From Chryseobacterium sp. BGARF1 (GTDB lineage Bacteria > Bacteroidota > Bacteroidia > Flavobacteriales > Weeksellaceae), in assembly GCF_001677955.1 (NCBI RefSeq), contig NZ_LELA01000042.1:146753-210752 (forward strand): DNA of 64,000 nt, written 5' to 3'. The notes below the pieces were generated by a model. The model was not told the origin of the DNA. It made no database searches and worked only from the letters and a program-made list of their open reading frames with translations. The translations under genes and the position numbers were made by a program. Positions within the stretch are counted from its first letter, which is position 1. Every line of letters starts with the position of its first letter. Below, in pieces: positions 7,685-17,718 of the stretch.

Positions 7685-10093
7685 ATGACAGAATTTGAAG
7701 ATATAAATTTTGATGATATTCTTGGCGATGGTTTTAATATCGTAGCCGAAGAAATCAACCTTTCTGACCTGGAAATGGATAATGAGAAAAGCTCTAAGCA
7801 AAACATTTTCCCCATACTTCCGGTAAGAAATATGGTAATGTTCCCAAATGTGGTAATTCCTATTACTGCAGGAAGAAAGACCTCTATACAACTGCTTGAA
7901 GAAGCGCAACAAAATGGCGATTATATAGGAATTGTGAGTCAGAAAAGCTCTGACGTTGAGCAGCCTACCGAAAAAGACCTTTATCACACAGGAACGTTAG
8001 CCAAGATCATTAAGATCATTAAGCTTCCTGAAGGAAACATCACTGCTATTACCAAAGGATTCCACCGATTTAAAATTAAAAAAATCGTAGACTCTCAACC
8101 TTATTTCAAAGCTGAGATTACTAAATTAAAAGATACAAAGGCTAAAAACAAAGACGAATATGAAGCATTATTGGAAAACATTAAAGATTTAGCTCTAAAA
8201 ATTATTGAGCTCGACCCTAATATTCCGAATGCTGCCAATTTTGCCATAAAAAATATCAGCAACAATGAAGATTTGCTGAATTTTGTAAGCACAAATGCCA
8301 ATTTCCCTTATTTGGAAAAGCAAAAACTTTTGGAAGAAAAAAGCCTGATGGAAAGAGCCAAAAAGTGCTACGAAATGATGCACGAGGATTTCCGAAAGCT
8401 TGAATTGAGAAATCAAATTCATCAAAAAACTTCTAAAGATTTAGATAAACAACAGAGAGAATATTTCCTGAATCAACAGATCAGAACTATTCAGGATGAA
8501 TTGGGAGGTGGCCCCGAAAGCGATATTGAAGACCTGCTTAAAAAAGGACAAGATAAAAACTGGAAACCTGAAGTTGAAGAGCATTTCCAAAAAGAAATTG
8601 CTCGTTTGCAACGTCAGAACCCAAATTCTCCGGACTATAATGTTCAGAGAAATTATTTGGATTTCTTTACAGATCTACCGTGGGAAACCTTTACAAAAGA
8701 CACTTTTGATATTGAAAAAGCAGAAAAAGTTTTAGATAAAGCTCATTTTGGTTTAGAAGATATCAAGAAAAGAATTTTAGAACACATGGCTGTTTTAAAA
8801 TTAAAAAACAACATGAAATCCCCCATTTTACTATTGGTAGGTCCTCCAGGAGTTGGTAAAACATCTTTAGGAAAATCTGTTGCCGATGCTTTGGGAAGAA
8901 AATATGTACGTGTTTCTTTAGGCGGACTTCACGATGAAAGTGAAATTCGTGGTCATAGAAAAACCTACATTGGCGCCATGGCGGGAAGAATTCTTCAGTC
9001 CATTAAAAAATCGGGGACTTCAAACCCTGTGATTGTTTTAGACGAAATCGATAAAGTAGGAAAAGGAATGCACGGTGATCCGAGTTCAGCATTGCTTGAA
9101 GTTCTGGATCCCGAACAAAACAGTTCTTTCTACGATAACTTCCTTGAAATGGGTTATGATTTGTCTAAAGTAATGTTCTTGGCAACAGCAAACTCGCTTT
9201 CTACGATCCAAACTCCGCTTTTAGATAGAATGGAAATCATTCAGATTGCGGGCTATACTTTAGAGGAGAAAATTGAGATTGCTAAGAGACATTTAATAAA
9301 AAAACAACAGGAAGAAAACGGTTTGACCACAAAATCTTTCAAACTTGGAAATCCTGAACTGAAACATATCATCGAAGCACACACTTCAGAAAGTGGGGTA
9401 AGAACTTTAGAAAAAAGAATTGCTGCCATCTCACGTTGGGTTGCTTTACAGACGGCTTTAGAAAGAGAATACGATACCAAAATAACCGTTGAAAAAGTGG
9501 ATGAAATTTTAGGCGTTCCAAGACCTAAAAGCTTATCTGAATTAACGGATGTTCCGGGAGTAGTTACAGGATTAGCCTGGACGAGTGTTGGCGGAGATAT
9601 TTTATTTATTGAAAGCATCACAAGCAACGGAAAAGGAAACCTTACCATGACAGGAAATCTGGGAACGGTAATGAAAGAATCGGCAACCATTGCGTTGGAG
9701 TACATCAAAGCCAAACATGAAGATCTGGGAATCAGTGAAGACGATCTGGAAAAGAAAAATATTCACGTTCACGTTCCTGAAGGAGCTACACCAAAAGACG
9801 GGCCTTCTGCAGGAATTGCAATGCTGACTTCTATGGTTTCTTCATTCAAAAATAAAAAAGTAAAACCTCATCTTGCCATGACCGGCGAAATTACGTTACG
9901 TGGAAAAGTACTTCCTGTAGGCGGAATTAAAGAAAAATTATTGGCAGCAACAAGAGCAGGAATCAAAGAAGTGATCCTTTGTGAAGCCAACAGAAAAGAT
10001 GTAGAAGAAATAAAACAGGATTACCTGAAAAACCTGAAAGTAAACTACGTAAGCTGGATGAAAGAAGTACTGGAACTGGCCATCGAAAAATAA
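7685..10093 (+). CDS. lon: ATP-dependent endopeptidase La (Lon protease)
   Basis: The 802-residue protein shows the full LonA order: an N-terminal substrate domain beginning at the [13 protein letters not shown] segment (about residues 43-55), a coiled-coil region, an AAA+ ATPase with Walker A GPPGVGKT near 386 and Walker [12 protein letters not shown], and a C-terminal protease domain. The catalytic dyad is visible as Ser (PKDGPSAG, about 708) and Lys ([10 protein letters not shown], about 751), spaced as in E. coli Lon. It degrades misfolded and regulatory proteins in the cytoplasm. An acidic N-terminal tail of about 40 residues precedes the Lon domain. Two inverted repeats in the leader suggest regulation. 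A terminator follows at 10112-10140. Confidence 0.98.
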   Translation: MTEFEDINFDDILGDGFNIVAEEINLSDLEMDNEKSSKQNIFPILPVRNMVMFPNVVIPITAGRKTSIQLLEEAQQNGDYIGIVSQKSSDVEQPTEKDLYHTGTLAKIIKIIKLPEGNITAITKGFHRFKIKKIVDSQPYFKAEITKLKDTKAKNKDEYEALLENIKDLALKIIELDPNIPNAANFAIKNISNNEDLLNFVSTNANFPYLEKQKLLEEKSLMERAKKCYEMMHEDFRKLELRNQIHQKTSKDLDKQQREYFLNQQIRTIQDELGGGPESDIEDLLKKGQDKNWKPEVEEHFQKEIARLQRQNPNSPDYNVQRNYLDFFTDLPWETFTKDTFDIEKAEKVLDKAHFGLEDIKKRILEHMAVLKLKNNMKSPILLLVGPPGVGKTSLGKSVADALGRKYVRVSLGGLHDESEIRGHRKTYIGAMAGRILQSIKKSGTSNPVIVLDEIDKVGKGMHGDPSSALLEVLDPEQNSSFYDNFLEMGYDLSKVMFLATANSLSTIQTPLLDRMEIIQIAGYTLEEKIEIAKRHLIKKQQEENGLTTKSFKLGNPELKHIIEAHTSESGVRTLEKRIAAISRWVALQTALEREYDTKITVEKVDEILGVPRPKSLSELTDVPGVVTGLAWTSVGGDILFIESITSNGKGNLTMTGNLGTVMKESATIALEYIKAKHEDLGISEDDLEKKNIHVHVPEGATPKDGPSAGIAMLTSMVSSFKNKKVKPHLAMTGEITLRGKVLPVGGIKEKLLAATRAGIKEVILCEANRKDVEEIKQDYLKNLKVNYVSWMKEVLELAIEK

Positions 10094-10111
10094 ATTTTCA
10101 ACAATAAACAT

Positions 10112-10140
10112 AAAACCTCACCCAAAAACGGTGGGGTTTT
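10112..10140 (+). terminator. Terminator after lon
   Basis: AAAACCTCACC pairs with GGTGGGGTTTT (one T-G wobble) around a seven-base loop, followed by ATTATTTTTA. It separates lon from the AI-2E family gene 29 bases later. Confidence 0.75.
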
Positions 10141-10168
10141 ATTATTTTTATGCAGCAGATTATTAATT

Positions 10169-11281
10169 ATGAATTTTATAAAACTCCCATTTCTCCTAAA
10201 ACTCGCATTAGCAGTGATTTCCATCATCGGAATTGGTTATCTTATTAAACTGGGGCAAAGTATTTTGGCTCCGTTTTTTTTGGCTTTTTTAATGGCCATG
10301 CTTTTTTTACCGATGGCTAATTTTATGGAACGAAAATTAAGATTTCCAAGATCTTTTTCTACCATCATCTCGGTCATGATCATGCTCATTATTCTTACGG
10401 GAATGTTTTACTTCTTCGGATCGCAGCTATCAAGTTTCAGCAAAGACCTTCCACACCTAAGCAAACAGTTCAATTTGGTTTTTCATAATCTGCAAACCTG
10501 GGTATCACAGACTTTTAATGTGAAAATTCATGAGCAGCTCGATTATCTGGATCAAGGTTTGAACAAACTTTTATCTTCTTCGGGAATAATTTTAGGATTT
10601 ACTTTTGGTGTATTCTCTACAAGTTTAGGCTTTTTGGCATTCTTTATTTTGTTTTTCGTTTTTATATTAAATTATAGAAGAATATTAAATAACTTCATCG
10701 TTAATGTTTTCAACGAAAAACATAAAGCAAGTGTACAGGAAGTCGTTTCGGAAGTAAGGATTATGACCAAAAGATACATCATCGGACTTTGTCTTCAGGT
10801 AATTATTGTTTCTGTACTTGCTACAGCAGTTCTTACTATTTTAGGCGTAAAATATGCAATTTTATTAGGTGTTTTAACTGGATTATTAAATGTAATTCCT
10901 TACATCGGAATAGCTATCTCTTTATTAATTTCTTGTTTTATCGCATTTGCAACAGGCACTGTTTCCACTTGCGTTTATGTAGCAATTGGCTATGTTATTG
11001 TTCACGCCATCGATGGAAATATTGTATTGCCTTTTGTGGTGGGTTCAAAGGTAAAGATCAATGCATTATTTTCTTTCATCGGAATTCTTTTAGGTGAACA
11101 TCTTTGGGGAATTTCAGGAATGTTCTTGTGTATTCCGGCGATTGCAATCATTAAAATTATTTTTGAAAGAGTTGATGGCTTAAAACCATGGGGAAAATTA
11201 TTGGGTGAGGAAGAAAAACCTCATAAAAAGAAAAAATCCTATAAAATCTCGAAAAATATCACCTTAAAGGAAATGGATTAA
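10169..11281 (+). CDS. AI-2E family transporter (PerM/YdiK-like permease)
   Basis: The 370-residue inner-membrane protein has about seven or eight spans and the typical layout of this family: two N-terminal helices, a soluble segment around residues 85-140, and a conserved block of helices with the ATAVLTILGVKYAILLGVLTGL and NVIPYIG signatures near 210-250. Members export diverse small molecules, and only some relate to autoinducer-2, so the substrate is unknown. The C-terminal tail is strongly basic (KPHKKKKSYK). A paralogue lies at 46785-47885. Confidence 0.88.
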   Translation: MNFIKLPFLLKLALAVISIIGIGYLIKLGQSILAPFFLAFLMAMLFLPMANFMERKLRFPRSFSTIISVMIMLIILTGMFYFFGSQLSSFSKDLPHLSKQFNLVFHNLQTWVSQTFNVKIHEQLDYLDQGLNKLLSSSGIILGFTFGVFSTSLGFLAFFILFFVFILNYRRILNNFIVNVFNEKHKASVQEVVSEVRIMTKRYIIGLCLQVIIVSVLATAVLTILGVKYAILLGVLTGLLNVIPYIGIAISLLISCFIAFATGTVSTCVYVAIGYVIVHAIDGNIVLPFVVGSKVKINALFSFIGILLGEHLWGISGMFLCIPAIAIIKIIFERVDGLKPWGKLLGEEEKPHKKKKSYKISKNITLKEMD

Positions 11282-11391
11282 AATATGAGCAATTGGTAAT
11301 AAGCAATGAATAATTTTCGATAAAATTAAATTTTAATTGATTTTTTCACAACGAAAAAGAATTTTATTTAATTTTAATAAAAAATCATCTC

Positions 11392-11769
11392 ATGAAAATT
11401 ATTAAACTTATTATCAGTATTCTTTTCGGTTTAATGTTTATCAATGCGGGATTAAACAAGTTTCTCAATTACATGCCCATGGAAAAACCAACTCCCGAGC
11501 AAATGGAACTTTTTGCCGCATTTGATAAAATATTCTGGTTATTGCCTTTAGTTGGTGCTGTAGAAATTCTTGGCGGGTTATTATTTATCTTTCCAAAAAC
11601 AAGAGCATTGGGAGCCATTGTCATTCTTCCGGTAATGGTAGGAATTGTGATTCATAATTTTATGATGGATAAGTCTCCAATGGGAATGTCTATTGCGGGA
11701 GTCCTTTTCCTGATTAATCTTTGGATGATTATCGATAATAAAGAAAAATATAGAGCTTTGGTGAAATAA
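11392..11769 (+). CDS. DoxX-like small membrane protein
   Basis: A 125-residue protein with four predicted membrane helices (about 5-22, 45-65, 72-90, 95-115). The MFINAGLNKFLNYM opening and GAVEILGGLLFIFPKTRALGA segment match the DoxX/DoxD-like superfamily. Family members are thought to take part in quinone- or thiol-linked redox chemistry, but the role here is unknown. It appears to be a single-gene unit, 110 bases after the AI-2E gene and convergent with the acyl-CoA dehydrogenase. Confidence 0.82.
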   Translation: MKIIKLIISILFGLMFINAGLNKFLNYMPMEKPTPEQMELFAAFDKIFWLLPLVGAVEILGGLLFIFPKTRALGAIVILPVMVGIVIHNFMMDKSPMGMSIAGVLFLINLWMIIDNKEKYRALVK

Positions 11770-11776
11770 AAAAGTC

Positions 11777-11851
11777 AATGGTCAATTGTGAATATTGCTT
11801 CGCAAGTGAATTTTAAAATTGACAAGCAAAGCGAATTGACAATTGACCATT
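11777..11851. repeat. Long imperfect inverted repeat between convergent genes
   Basis: The outer arms AATGGTCAATTGT and ACAATTGACCATT are perfect over 13 bases; the interior (TTGCTTCGCAAG against CAAGCAAAGCGAA) pairs imperfectly. It fills the gap between the DoxX-like gene and the acyl-CoA dehydrogenase gene and could act as a two-way terminator. Part of the right arm recurs at 26774-26795. Confidence 0.65.
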
Positions 11852-11859
11852 CACATTAA

Positions 11860-13218
11860 TTACACAAATGCGCTGAAACCTGTAATTGACCGACCAACAA
11901 TCAGTGAATTGATTTCTTTTGTACCTTCATAAGAATAGATTGCTTCGGCATCGGCAACAAATCTTGCCACATCATATTCGAGCAGAATTCCATTTCCGCC
12001 CATCACTTCCCGTGCTCTGGAAACAACATCTCTTGTACGCATCGTACAGAAAACTTTGGCTAAAGAAGCGTGTTCATCTTTTAGAATTCCTTCGTCCTGC
12101 ATTTCAGAAAGTCTGAAAACCAGGGTTTGCATCGCCGTCAAATTCGATAACATTTCTACCAAATGCCCTTGAATCATTTGAAATGAAGCAATTGGTTTTC
12201 CAAACTGTTCCCGTGTTCTTGTGTAAGCTAAAGCACTTTCATAGGCTCCTCTTGCACAACCTGTCGCCATCCAGGCAACTCCGGCTCTTGTCATTCTGAG
12301 AACTTTTGCTGTGTCTTTAAATGAATTGGCATTTTGAAGTCTGTTTTCTTCTGTGATTAAACAATCTTTCAAAGTGATCAACCCATTCTGAACAATTCGA
12401 AGCGCCATTTTTCCTTTGATTTTCTCAACTGAAAATCCGGGATTATCTTTTTCAACAATAAAACCTTTTACTTCGCCATCATCAAGATCTCTTGCCCAGA
12501 TAATAATTATGTCTGCAAAAGTGGCATTTCCTATCCATTTTTTTTCACCATTTAAAACCCAGCCTTCAGGAGTTTTTTTACAAGTTGCCGTCAAACCTCC
12601 TGCTGCTCCAGAACCCACTTCAGGCTCGGTCAAACCAAATGCGCCAATTTTTTCAAACTTCTGCATTTGAGGAAGCCATTTTTGTTTTTGCTCTTCCGAA
12701 CCGCAGATATAAATAGAACCCATTGCCAAACCTGATTGTACACCAAAAAAAGTAGCGATTGAAGCATCAATTCGTGCCATTTCCATTGCAATCACTCCTT
12801 CCATCAAAAAAGGCATTCCTTTGCAACCGTAACCTTCATAAGTTACCCCGCAAATATCAAGTTTTTGGAACTTTGAAATCAGCTCATGTGGAAACTCGTC
12901 TCTCAACCAATAATGATTCACCAAAGGTTTAACTTCTTTTTCCATGAACGCTCTTACTTTCAGCTGTACTTCTCTTTGCTCCGGTGTCAACGTGTGATAA
13001 ATATCGTAGAAATCACCATCAATAGGCGGAAGTTCCTTTTTCTTTTTGTTGGGATCAAGCATTTTCGACAATCCTTTCAGTTGTTTATCATCTAATTTTG
13101 AAAAACTCTGCATCAGCTTTGGCAAATCTACCTTTTGAGAAATGGCACTTAGCTGATCAAAATCTATTGATCTGAATAATTCTATAGCGTTTCTGATTTT
13201 GGAAAAAGTTTTAGACAT
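11860..13218 (-). CDS. Acyl-CoA dehydrogenase, glutaryl-CoA dehydrogenase-like
   Basis: The 452-residue flavoprotein has the three-domain acyl-CoA dehydrogenase fold: an N-terminal helical domain, a middle beta domain with GLTEPEVGSGA, and a C-terminal helical domain with the REQFGKPIASFQMIQ and MGGNGILLEYDVAR motifs. The C-terminus YEGTKEINSLIVGRSITG aligns well with glutaryl-CoA dehydrogenases, and the Glu in YEGT is the usual catalytic base. An extension of about 70 residues precedes the core. Likely role: FAD-dependent oxidation of an acyl-CoA in lysine/tryptophan or branched-chain breakdown; the substrate is not proven. It is a single gene on this strand. Confidence 0.9.
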   Translation of the reverse strand: MSKTFSKIRNAIELFRSIDFDQLSAISQKVDLPKLMQSFSKLDDKQLKGLSKMLDPNKKKKELPPIDGDFYDIYHTLTPEQREVQLKVRAFMEKEVKPLVNHYWLRDEFPHELISKFQKLDICGVTYEGYGCKGMPFLMEGVIAMEMARIDASIATFFGVQSGLAMGSIYICGSEEQKQKWLPQMQKFEKIGAFGLTEPEVGSGAAGGLTATCKKTPEGWVLNGEKKWIGNATFADIIIIWARDLDDGEVKGFIVEKDNPGFSVEKIKGKMALRIVQNGLITLKDCLITEENRLQNANSFKDTAKVLRMTRAGVAWMATGCARGAYESALAYTRTREQFGKPIASFQMIQGHLVEMLSNLTAMQTLVFRLSEMQDEGILKDEHASLAKVFCTMRTRDVVSRAREVMGGNGILLEYDVARFVADAEAIYSYEGTKEINSLIVGRSITGFSAFV

Positions 13219-13420
13219 ATTATTTGAGATTTAATTTGTAAAACATCAGCAAAAATCAATCCGAAACACCATCTAAGCAGCTTTAGTTCTTTTACAAAAA
13301 TCTGAAATTCAATATTTTAAATTCAAATAATTATTTACAAAATATTTACCTGCAATATTCAAACATTACAAACGATTCTGCTGGAACTTTGGATTAAGCA
13401 AAACATTAAAAATAAATATC

Positions 13421-14332
13421 ATGAAAACAACGCACATCAGGTTAACCATCGCAACAGCACTTTTATTGGGAATTTATTCATGTAAAAAAGGCGAAGCAAC
13501 CGTAAGCAATTATGAAATGTCAACAGCTGCAGATTCCGCTTCAGTAGAAATTTCCGATAGCGTTTCATCGGTAGCAACAATGTCTGTGAAAGACAAGCAA
13601 TTCATCAAAACGGCGAATGTAAATATGGAAGTGAAGGACGTTTACGGTACAACCATTTCTATCGAAAAATCGGTGCAGGAACTTGGCGGATTTATCACTC
13701 ACAGTAATCTACAAAGCAGAGTAATTTCAGAAGACACCTATAATACTTCCGACGAAAATGCAATGCTTATAAAAAAATATCAGACCGAAAACACGATGCA
13801 GGTAAGAGTACCCACCTCAAAACTGGGTGAGCTTTTAACTTTAATCAATGATAAAAAACTCTTCCTGAATTCTAGAATTATCAATGCTGAAGATGTGACT
13901 TCAAGCATTAAATACGCTGAAATGGAAGGCAAAAGAATCAAAAAAACCAGCGAGAATATTTCGGAACTCAAAACCACAAAAGATAAAGTAAAAATGAGCG
14001 ACGAAAATATGTCTGAAGAAAACCAACAGCAACTCGCAAATCTTGATGTTACCGACAATCTGAAATACAGTACCATTGATATTTACATTAAAGAACCCAA
14101 AGTTAGAATTGCAGAAATTGCTATTACCAATTCAGAAAACATTGATAATAAATATAAATTCGATTTCTTTTACAGTGCAAAAAATGCTTTTGTTGAAGGA
14201 TATTATTTAATTCAGAGAATTGTGATTGGGCTCATTGTAATTTGGCCGATTCTATTAATTGGAGGTGTATTATTTTACTTTTATCGTAAAAATAAATCTA
14301 ACAAGAAACCAATTCAAGCCTATAAAGAATAA
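13421..14332 (+). CDS. DUF4349 domain lipoprotein with C-terminal membrane span
   Basis: The 303-residue protein has an N-terminal signal ending in IYSCKK (lipobox Cys about 21), a DUF4349 domain from about residue 60 (FIKTANVNMEVKDVYGTTISIEK, then helix pairs and a LDVTDNLKYSTIDIYIKE strand) and one C-terminal membrane span at about 266-289 followed by a basic tail. The family is widespread in Bacteroidota and Firmicutes and its function is unknown. It stands alone, with a terminator at 14378-14405. Confidence 0.85.
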   Translation: MKTTHIRLTIATALLLGIYSCKKGEATVSNYEMSTAADSASVEISDSVSSVATMSVKDKQFIKTANVNMEVKDVYGTTISIEKSVQELGGFITHSNLQSRVISEDTYNTSDENAMLIKKYQTENTMQVRVPTSKLGELLTLINDKKLFLNSRIINAEDVTSSIKYAEMEGKRIKKTSENISELKTTKDKVKMSDENMSEENQQQLANLDVTDNLKYSTIDIYIKEPKVRIAEIAITNSENIDNKYKFDFFYSAKNAFVEGYYLIQRIVIGLIVIWPILLIGGVLFYFYRKNKSNKKPIQAYKE

Positions 14333-14377
14333 ATGTGGCATCCTAACCTTTTTTGGTTATTTATATAAATAGTATTG

Positions 14378-14405
14378 AACCTCTGCATTTTGTGGAGGTT
14401 TTTTT
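14378..14405 (+). terminator. Terminator after the DUF4349 gene
   Basis: AACCTC and GAGGTT pair around an 11-base loop and are followed by a run of seven or more T residues. Confidence 0.75.
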
Positions 14406-14526
14406 ATTTTTACTAGCAATAATTTTTAATTTTGTTTTATTCAAAATAAATCTATCTTAAGAGACATTTTCTCTTACTTATTCAATAAAACTCAGGAAAA
14501 AGCGTTAAACATTCAAAATAAAAACA

Positions 14527-15375
14527 ATGACCAAATTTTTAGCTGTAACCCTTTTTATTCTAAGTATTACTGCCTTTTCTCAAAACCGAATCAAAATTTT
14601 AGATGCAGAAAGTCAAAAGCCAATTTCTTATGCAAAACTGACTTTTAAAGACAAACATTACTACAAAAATACAGAAGAAAACGGAGAAATAACTTTAGAG
14701 AAAAGTGAAGAGATATTTGAAATTCAATCTTTTGGATATGAGGATTTTAAAGTACAACAAAACCAACCAACTTATTTACTACAACCAAAATTCACAAATA
14801 TTGATGAAGTACGCATTCCTAAACCCAAATTTTCTAAAACATTTACTATAGGAAAGGTATCTAAAGAAAACAGCTTCTATGGAGTACACAATACGATTTG
14901 GATGGTAGCAAAAGAGCTTAGAAACGATATCTCAGAAGCCCCCTTATTTATAGAATCAATCAAATTTTACTCAAGACTATTTTCTAAAAAATCTGCCACC
15001 ATAAAAATTAACATCTACTATAATGAAAACGGAATACCGGGTGACCTGTACAAATCTGTGATAGTTACATGCGTTAAAAAGCAAAAGATTACTGAATTTA
15101 TCTTTCCCAAACCATTTACTCTTCCAAAAGAAGGAATAATTGTAGGATTTGAATGGATTTTAAATCAAGAAAACTCTTATCAGAAAATGATGATGATAAA
15201 CGGTGAGAAAAAAGAAACTATTGGTCATGACCCAATGATTGGCTCTCTTACAGAAAATCCTAAAAATATTATTCTTGGCAATCTATCGCAAGAAGGCTGG
15301 ATATTTGTGAATGGTTCAAATAATTCTAGCCAAATAACCAAAAATTTGGGAATAGAATTAAAACTTACCAATTGA
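14527..15375 (+). CDS. Secreted protein with carboxypeptidase-regulatory-like N-terminal domain
   Basis: The 282-residue protein starts with a signal peptide (cleavage expected after about residue 18, TAFSQN) followed by a short beta-rich region (ILDAESQKPISYAKLTFKD, about 22-75) that resembles the CarboxypepD_reg/CNA-B-like domain common in Bacteroidota. The remainder, about 95-282, has alternating strands and no motif that I recognise. It is probably periplasmic or surface exposed. It has its own intergenic regions on both sides. Function not assigned. Confidence 0.75.
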   Translation: MTKFLAVTLFILSITAFSQNRIKILDAESQKPISYAKLTFKDKHYYKNTEENGEITLEKSEEIFEIQSFGYEDFKVQQNQPTYLLQPKFTNIDEVRIPKPKFSKTFTIGKVSKENSFYGVHNTIWMVAKELRNDISEAPLFIESIKFYSRLFSKKSATIKINIYYNENGIPGDLYKSVIVTCVKKQKITEFIFPKPFTLPKEGIIVGFEWILNQENSYQKMMMINGEKKETIGHDPMIGSLTENPKNIILGNLSQEGWIFVNGSNNSSQITKNLGIELKLTN

Positions 15376-15414
15376 TTTTTAACCATCAATTAACATCATT
15401 GCCCGAAAATTCCG

Positions 15415-15422
15415 TAAATTTG
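15415..15422 (+). promoter_or_regulatory. Candidate -7 box upstream of pgi
   Basis: TAAATTTG matches the TAnnTTTG -7 consensus of Bacteroidota, 87 bases before the pgi ATG. No well-spaced TTG -33 box is visible, so this is a weak call. Confidence 0.4.
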
Positions 15423-15508
15423 CAAATTGAAACTTTATGTGTCTGAATGAGAATGATTTCGACTCTAATTTTTCTACAAATCAGCTTTTTAAACCTTAAT
15501 TTTAATTT

Positions 15509-17149
15509 ATGCTATCTAAAATAAATCCTACTCATACTCAAAGCTGGAAAGCCCTCGACGAACACTTTGGAAATAATGATTTTGAGCTAAGAACTCTTTT
15601 TCAATATAATCCAAACCGTTTTGAGGAGTTTTCTATCAAAAAAGACAATTTTTTATTCGATTATTCTAAAAATTTAATCGATTCAAGAACAAAAGAGCTT
15701 CTTTTGAATCTTGCAGAAGAATGTCAGTTGAAGGATGCTATTTCTAAAATGTTTTCGGGTGATAAAATCAACGAGACAGAAGGAAGGGCAGTTTTGCATA
15801 CCGCTTTGAGGGATTTTTCTGATAAAGAAATTTTGGTTGATGGTGAAAACATTAAGCCTCAAATCAAAAGAGTTTTAAATCACATGAAATCTTTCTCTGA
15901 AAAAATTATTTCAGGAGATCACAAAGGTTTTAGCGGAAAAGAAATTACGGATGTTGTCAACATTGGAATTGGAGGTTCAGATTTGGGACCTGTAATGGTC
16001 GTTTCAGCTTTAAAACATTTTAAAACAAGATTAAATGTTCATTTCGTTTCAAACGTAGACGGAAATCATATCGCTGAAGTGGTGAAAAATTTAAATCCTG
16101 AAACCACTTTGTTCATCATTGCTTCCAAAACGTTTACGACTCAGGAGACAATGACGAATGCAAACTCAGCAAAAGACTGGTTTTTAAAAGCAGGAAAACA
16201 GGAAGATGTCGCAAAACATTTTGTAGCTTTATCTACTAATGTTCAGTCAGTTAAAGACTTTGGGATTGCGGAAGACAACATCTTCGAATTCTGGGATTGG
16301 GTTGGTGGAAGATATTCATTGTGGAGCGCAATTGGTTTAAGCATTGTTCTTTCAGTTGGATATGAAAATTTTGAACAATTATTAAAAGGAGCTGAAAATA
16401 CAGACCAACATTTCCAAACAGCAGATTTCTCTGAAAACGTTCCTGTTTTGATGGGACTTTTAGGAATCTGGTACCGTAATTTTTATGCTGCAACAAGTCA
16501 TGCTGTTTTACCCTACTCTCAGTATTTAGACAGATTTGCAGCCTATCTTCAACAAGGAGATATGGAAAGCAACGGAAAATGTGTCGACAGAAACGGAGAG
16601 TTCGTAGAATATGAAACAGGTCCAATTATTTGGGGTGAACCGGGAACAAACGGACAACACGCTTTTTATCAATTGATTCACCAAGGAACAGAATTGATTC
16701 CGGCAGATTTTATTGCGTATGCAAAAAGCCCGAACAAAGTTTCTGACCATCAAGATAAATTATTGGCCAACTTTTTCGCTCAAACTGAAGCTTTAGCTTT
16801 TGGTAAAAACGAAGAAGAAGTGGAAGAAGAATTACAAGCTTCAGGAAAAGCTGAAGAAGAAATAGATTTCTTGTTAAACTATAAAGTCTTCCACGGAAAC
16901 ACACCCACTAACTCATTATTAATCAAAGAATTAACTCCTTTTTCATTGGGACAGTTAATTGCTTTGTATGAGCATAAGATTTTCGTTCAAGGTGTCATTT
17001 GGAATATTTTTAGTTTTGACCAGTTTGGGGTGGAATTAGGGAAAGTTTTAGCAAATAAAATTTTACCGGAACTTGAAAGTAATGAGACAATTAACTCTCA
17101 TGACAGTTCTACGAATGGGTTGATTAATTATTATAAAGGAAACAAATAA
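15509..17149 (+). CDS. pgi: Glucose-6-phosphate isomerase
   Basis: The 546-residue protein is full length for the family and interconverts glucose-6-phosphate and fructose-6-phosphate in glycolysis and gluconeogenesis. Signature segments appear in order: [11 protein letters not shown] (about 150), SKTFTTQET (about 205), the [16 protein letters not shown] loop (about 260), the [14 protein letters not shown] phosphate-binding region (about 380) and [10 protein letters not shown] near the C-terminus. All key segments look intact. It is followed after 41 bases by a toxin-antitoxin pair on the same strand. Confidence 0.98.
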   Translation: MLSKINPTHTQSWKALDEHFGNNDFELRTLFQYNPNRFEEFSIKKDNFLFDYSKNLIDSRTKELLLNLAEECQLKDAISKMFSGDKINETEGRAVLHTALRDFSDKEILVDGENIKPQIKRVLNHMKSFSEKIISGDHKGFSGKEITDVVNIGIGGSDLGPVMVVSALKHFKTRLNVHFVSNVDGNHIAEVVKNLNPETTLFIIASKTFTTQETMTNANSAKDWFLKAGKQEDVAKHFVALSTNVQSVKDFGIAEDNIFEFWDWVGGRYSLWSAIGLSIVLSVGYENFEQLLKGAENTDQHFQTADFSENVPVLMGLLGIWYRNFYAATSHAVLPYSQYLDRFAAYLQQGDMESNGKCVDRNGEFVEYETGPIIWGEPGTNGQHAFYQLIHQGTELIPADFIAYAKSPNKVSDHQDKLLANFFAQTEALAFGKNEEEVEEELQASGKAEEEIDFLLNYKVFHGNTPTNSLLIKELTPFSLGQLIALYEHKIFVQGVIWNIFSFDQFGVELGKVLANKILPELESNETINSHDSSTNGLINYYKGNK

Positions 17150-17189
17150 TTGTTGAAAATTTTCATTAATTTTAATCAAAAATAAAGAT

Positions 17190-17408
17190 ATGACACAGAT
17201 TATCATTAACCTAAGCAATAAGGAAGAAGAAACCTTTGTGGAAACTTTTTTAAAAAAAATGAAAATCAGTTTTGAAAAAAACGAAGATGATTTTGAATTG
17301 ACGGATGAAATGAAAAGAGTTATTGATGAAGCTTTAAAACAAGACAAATCTACAGCAGTAGATGGTAAAGAATCGTTAAAAAGAATTAGAGCCAAATATG
17401 GACTTTAA
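17190..17408 (+). CDS. Antitoxin-like protein of a RelE/ParE-type module
   Basis: A 72-residue acidic, helical protein (KEEETFVETFLKKMKISFEK, then DEMKRVIDEALKQDKS). The layout of a short N-terminal strand and helices with a charged C-terminal tail suits an antitoxin whose tail wraps the toxin. It is immediately upstream of, and overlaps by 11 bases, a RelE/ParE-like toxin gene, which is the main reason for the call. I cannot place it in a named antitoxin family with confidence. Confidence 0.72.
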   Translation: MTQIIINLSNKEEETFVETFLKKMKISFEKNEDDFELTDEMKRVIDEALKQDKSTAVDGKESLKRIRAKYGL

Positions 17409-17688
17409 TTTTAAATTTTTACCAATTGCTGAAGAAAATATTGAAGAGGCGACAGATTATTATGCTAAAATTTCATTGAAAGTTCTGAAGAATTTCAATA
17501 AACAACTGGATCTTTCAATAAGCAGAATTATAGGCAATCCATATTTTCAAAAAAGGTTTAAATCTGTGAGAGCGCTTCTTGTAAAGAAATTTCCTTACAT
17601 CATTTTCTATGAAATAAATGAAGATGAAAAAATGATTTATATCCTTTCCGTTTTCTGCACCCATCAGAATCCGGAAAAATATCCATAA
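17398..17688 (+). CDS. RelE/ParE superfamily toxin
   Basis: The 96-residue basic protein has the small RelE/ParE fold pattern: an N-terminal strand (FKFLPIAEENIEEATDYYAKIS), two helices, then strands carrying FKSVRALLVKKFPYIIFYEI and a terminal IYILSVFCTHQNPEKY. This C-terminal arrangement (R..K.FPY.I.Y..., then hydrophobic strand and H.NP..) is typical of ParE-like toxins found in Bacteroidota chromosomes. Whether it acts on mRNA in ribosomes or on gyrase cannot be told from sequence. The gene starts inside the antitoxin gene, consistent with translational coupling. folD follows 31 bases later. Confidence 0.85.
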   Translation: MDFNFKFLPIAEENIEEATDYYAKISLKVLKNFNKQLDLSISRIIGNPYFQKRFKSVRALLVKKFPYIIFYEINEDEKMIYILSVFCTHQNPEKYP

Positions 17689-17718
17689 AAAATCTAATAA
17701 AAAGTAATAAAAGTAAAA

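Noticed and set aside
7649..7987. 112-codon minus-strand ORF across the lon start
   Set aside because: Antisense to the lon leader and N-terminus; composition looks like a reverse reading and no second signal supports it.
9253..9714. 153-codon minus-strand ORF inside lon
   Set aside because: Antisense shadow of the highly conserved Lon protease domain; no promoter or independent context.
16251..16625. 124-codon minus-strand ORF inside pgi
   Set aside because: Antisense shadow of pgi; composition follows pgi codon use, with no other support.
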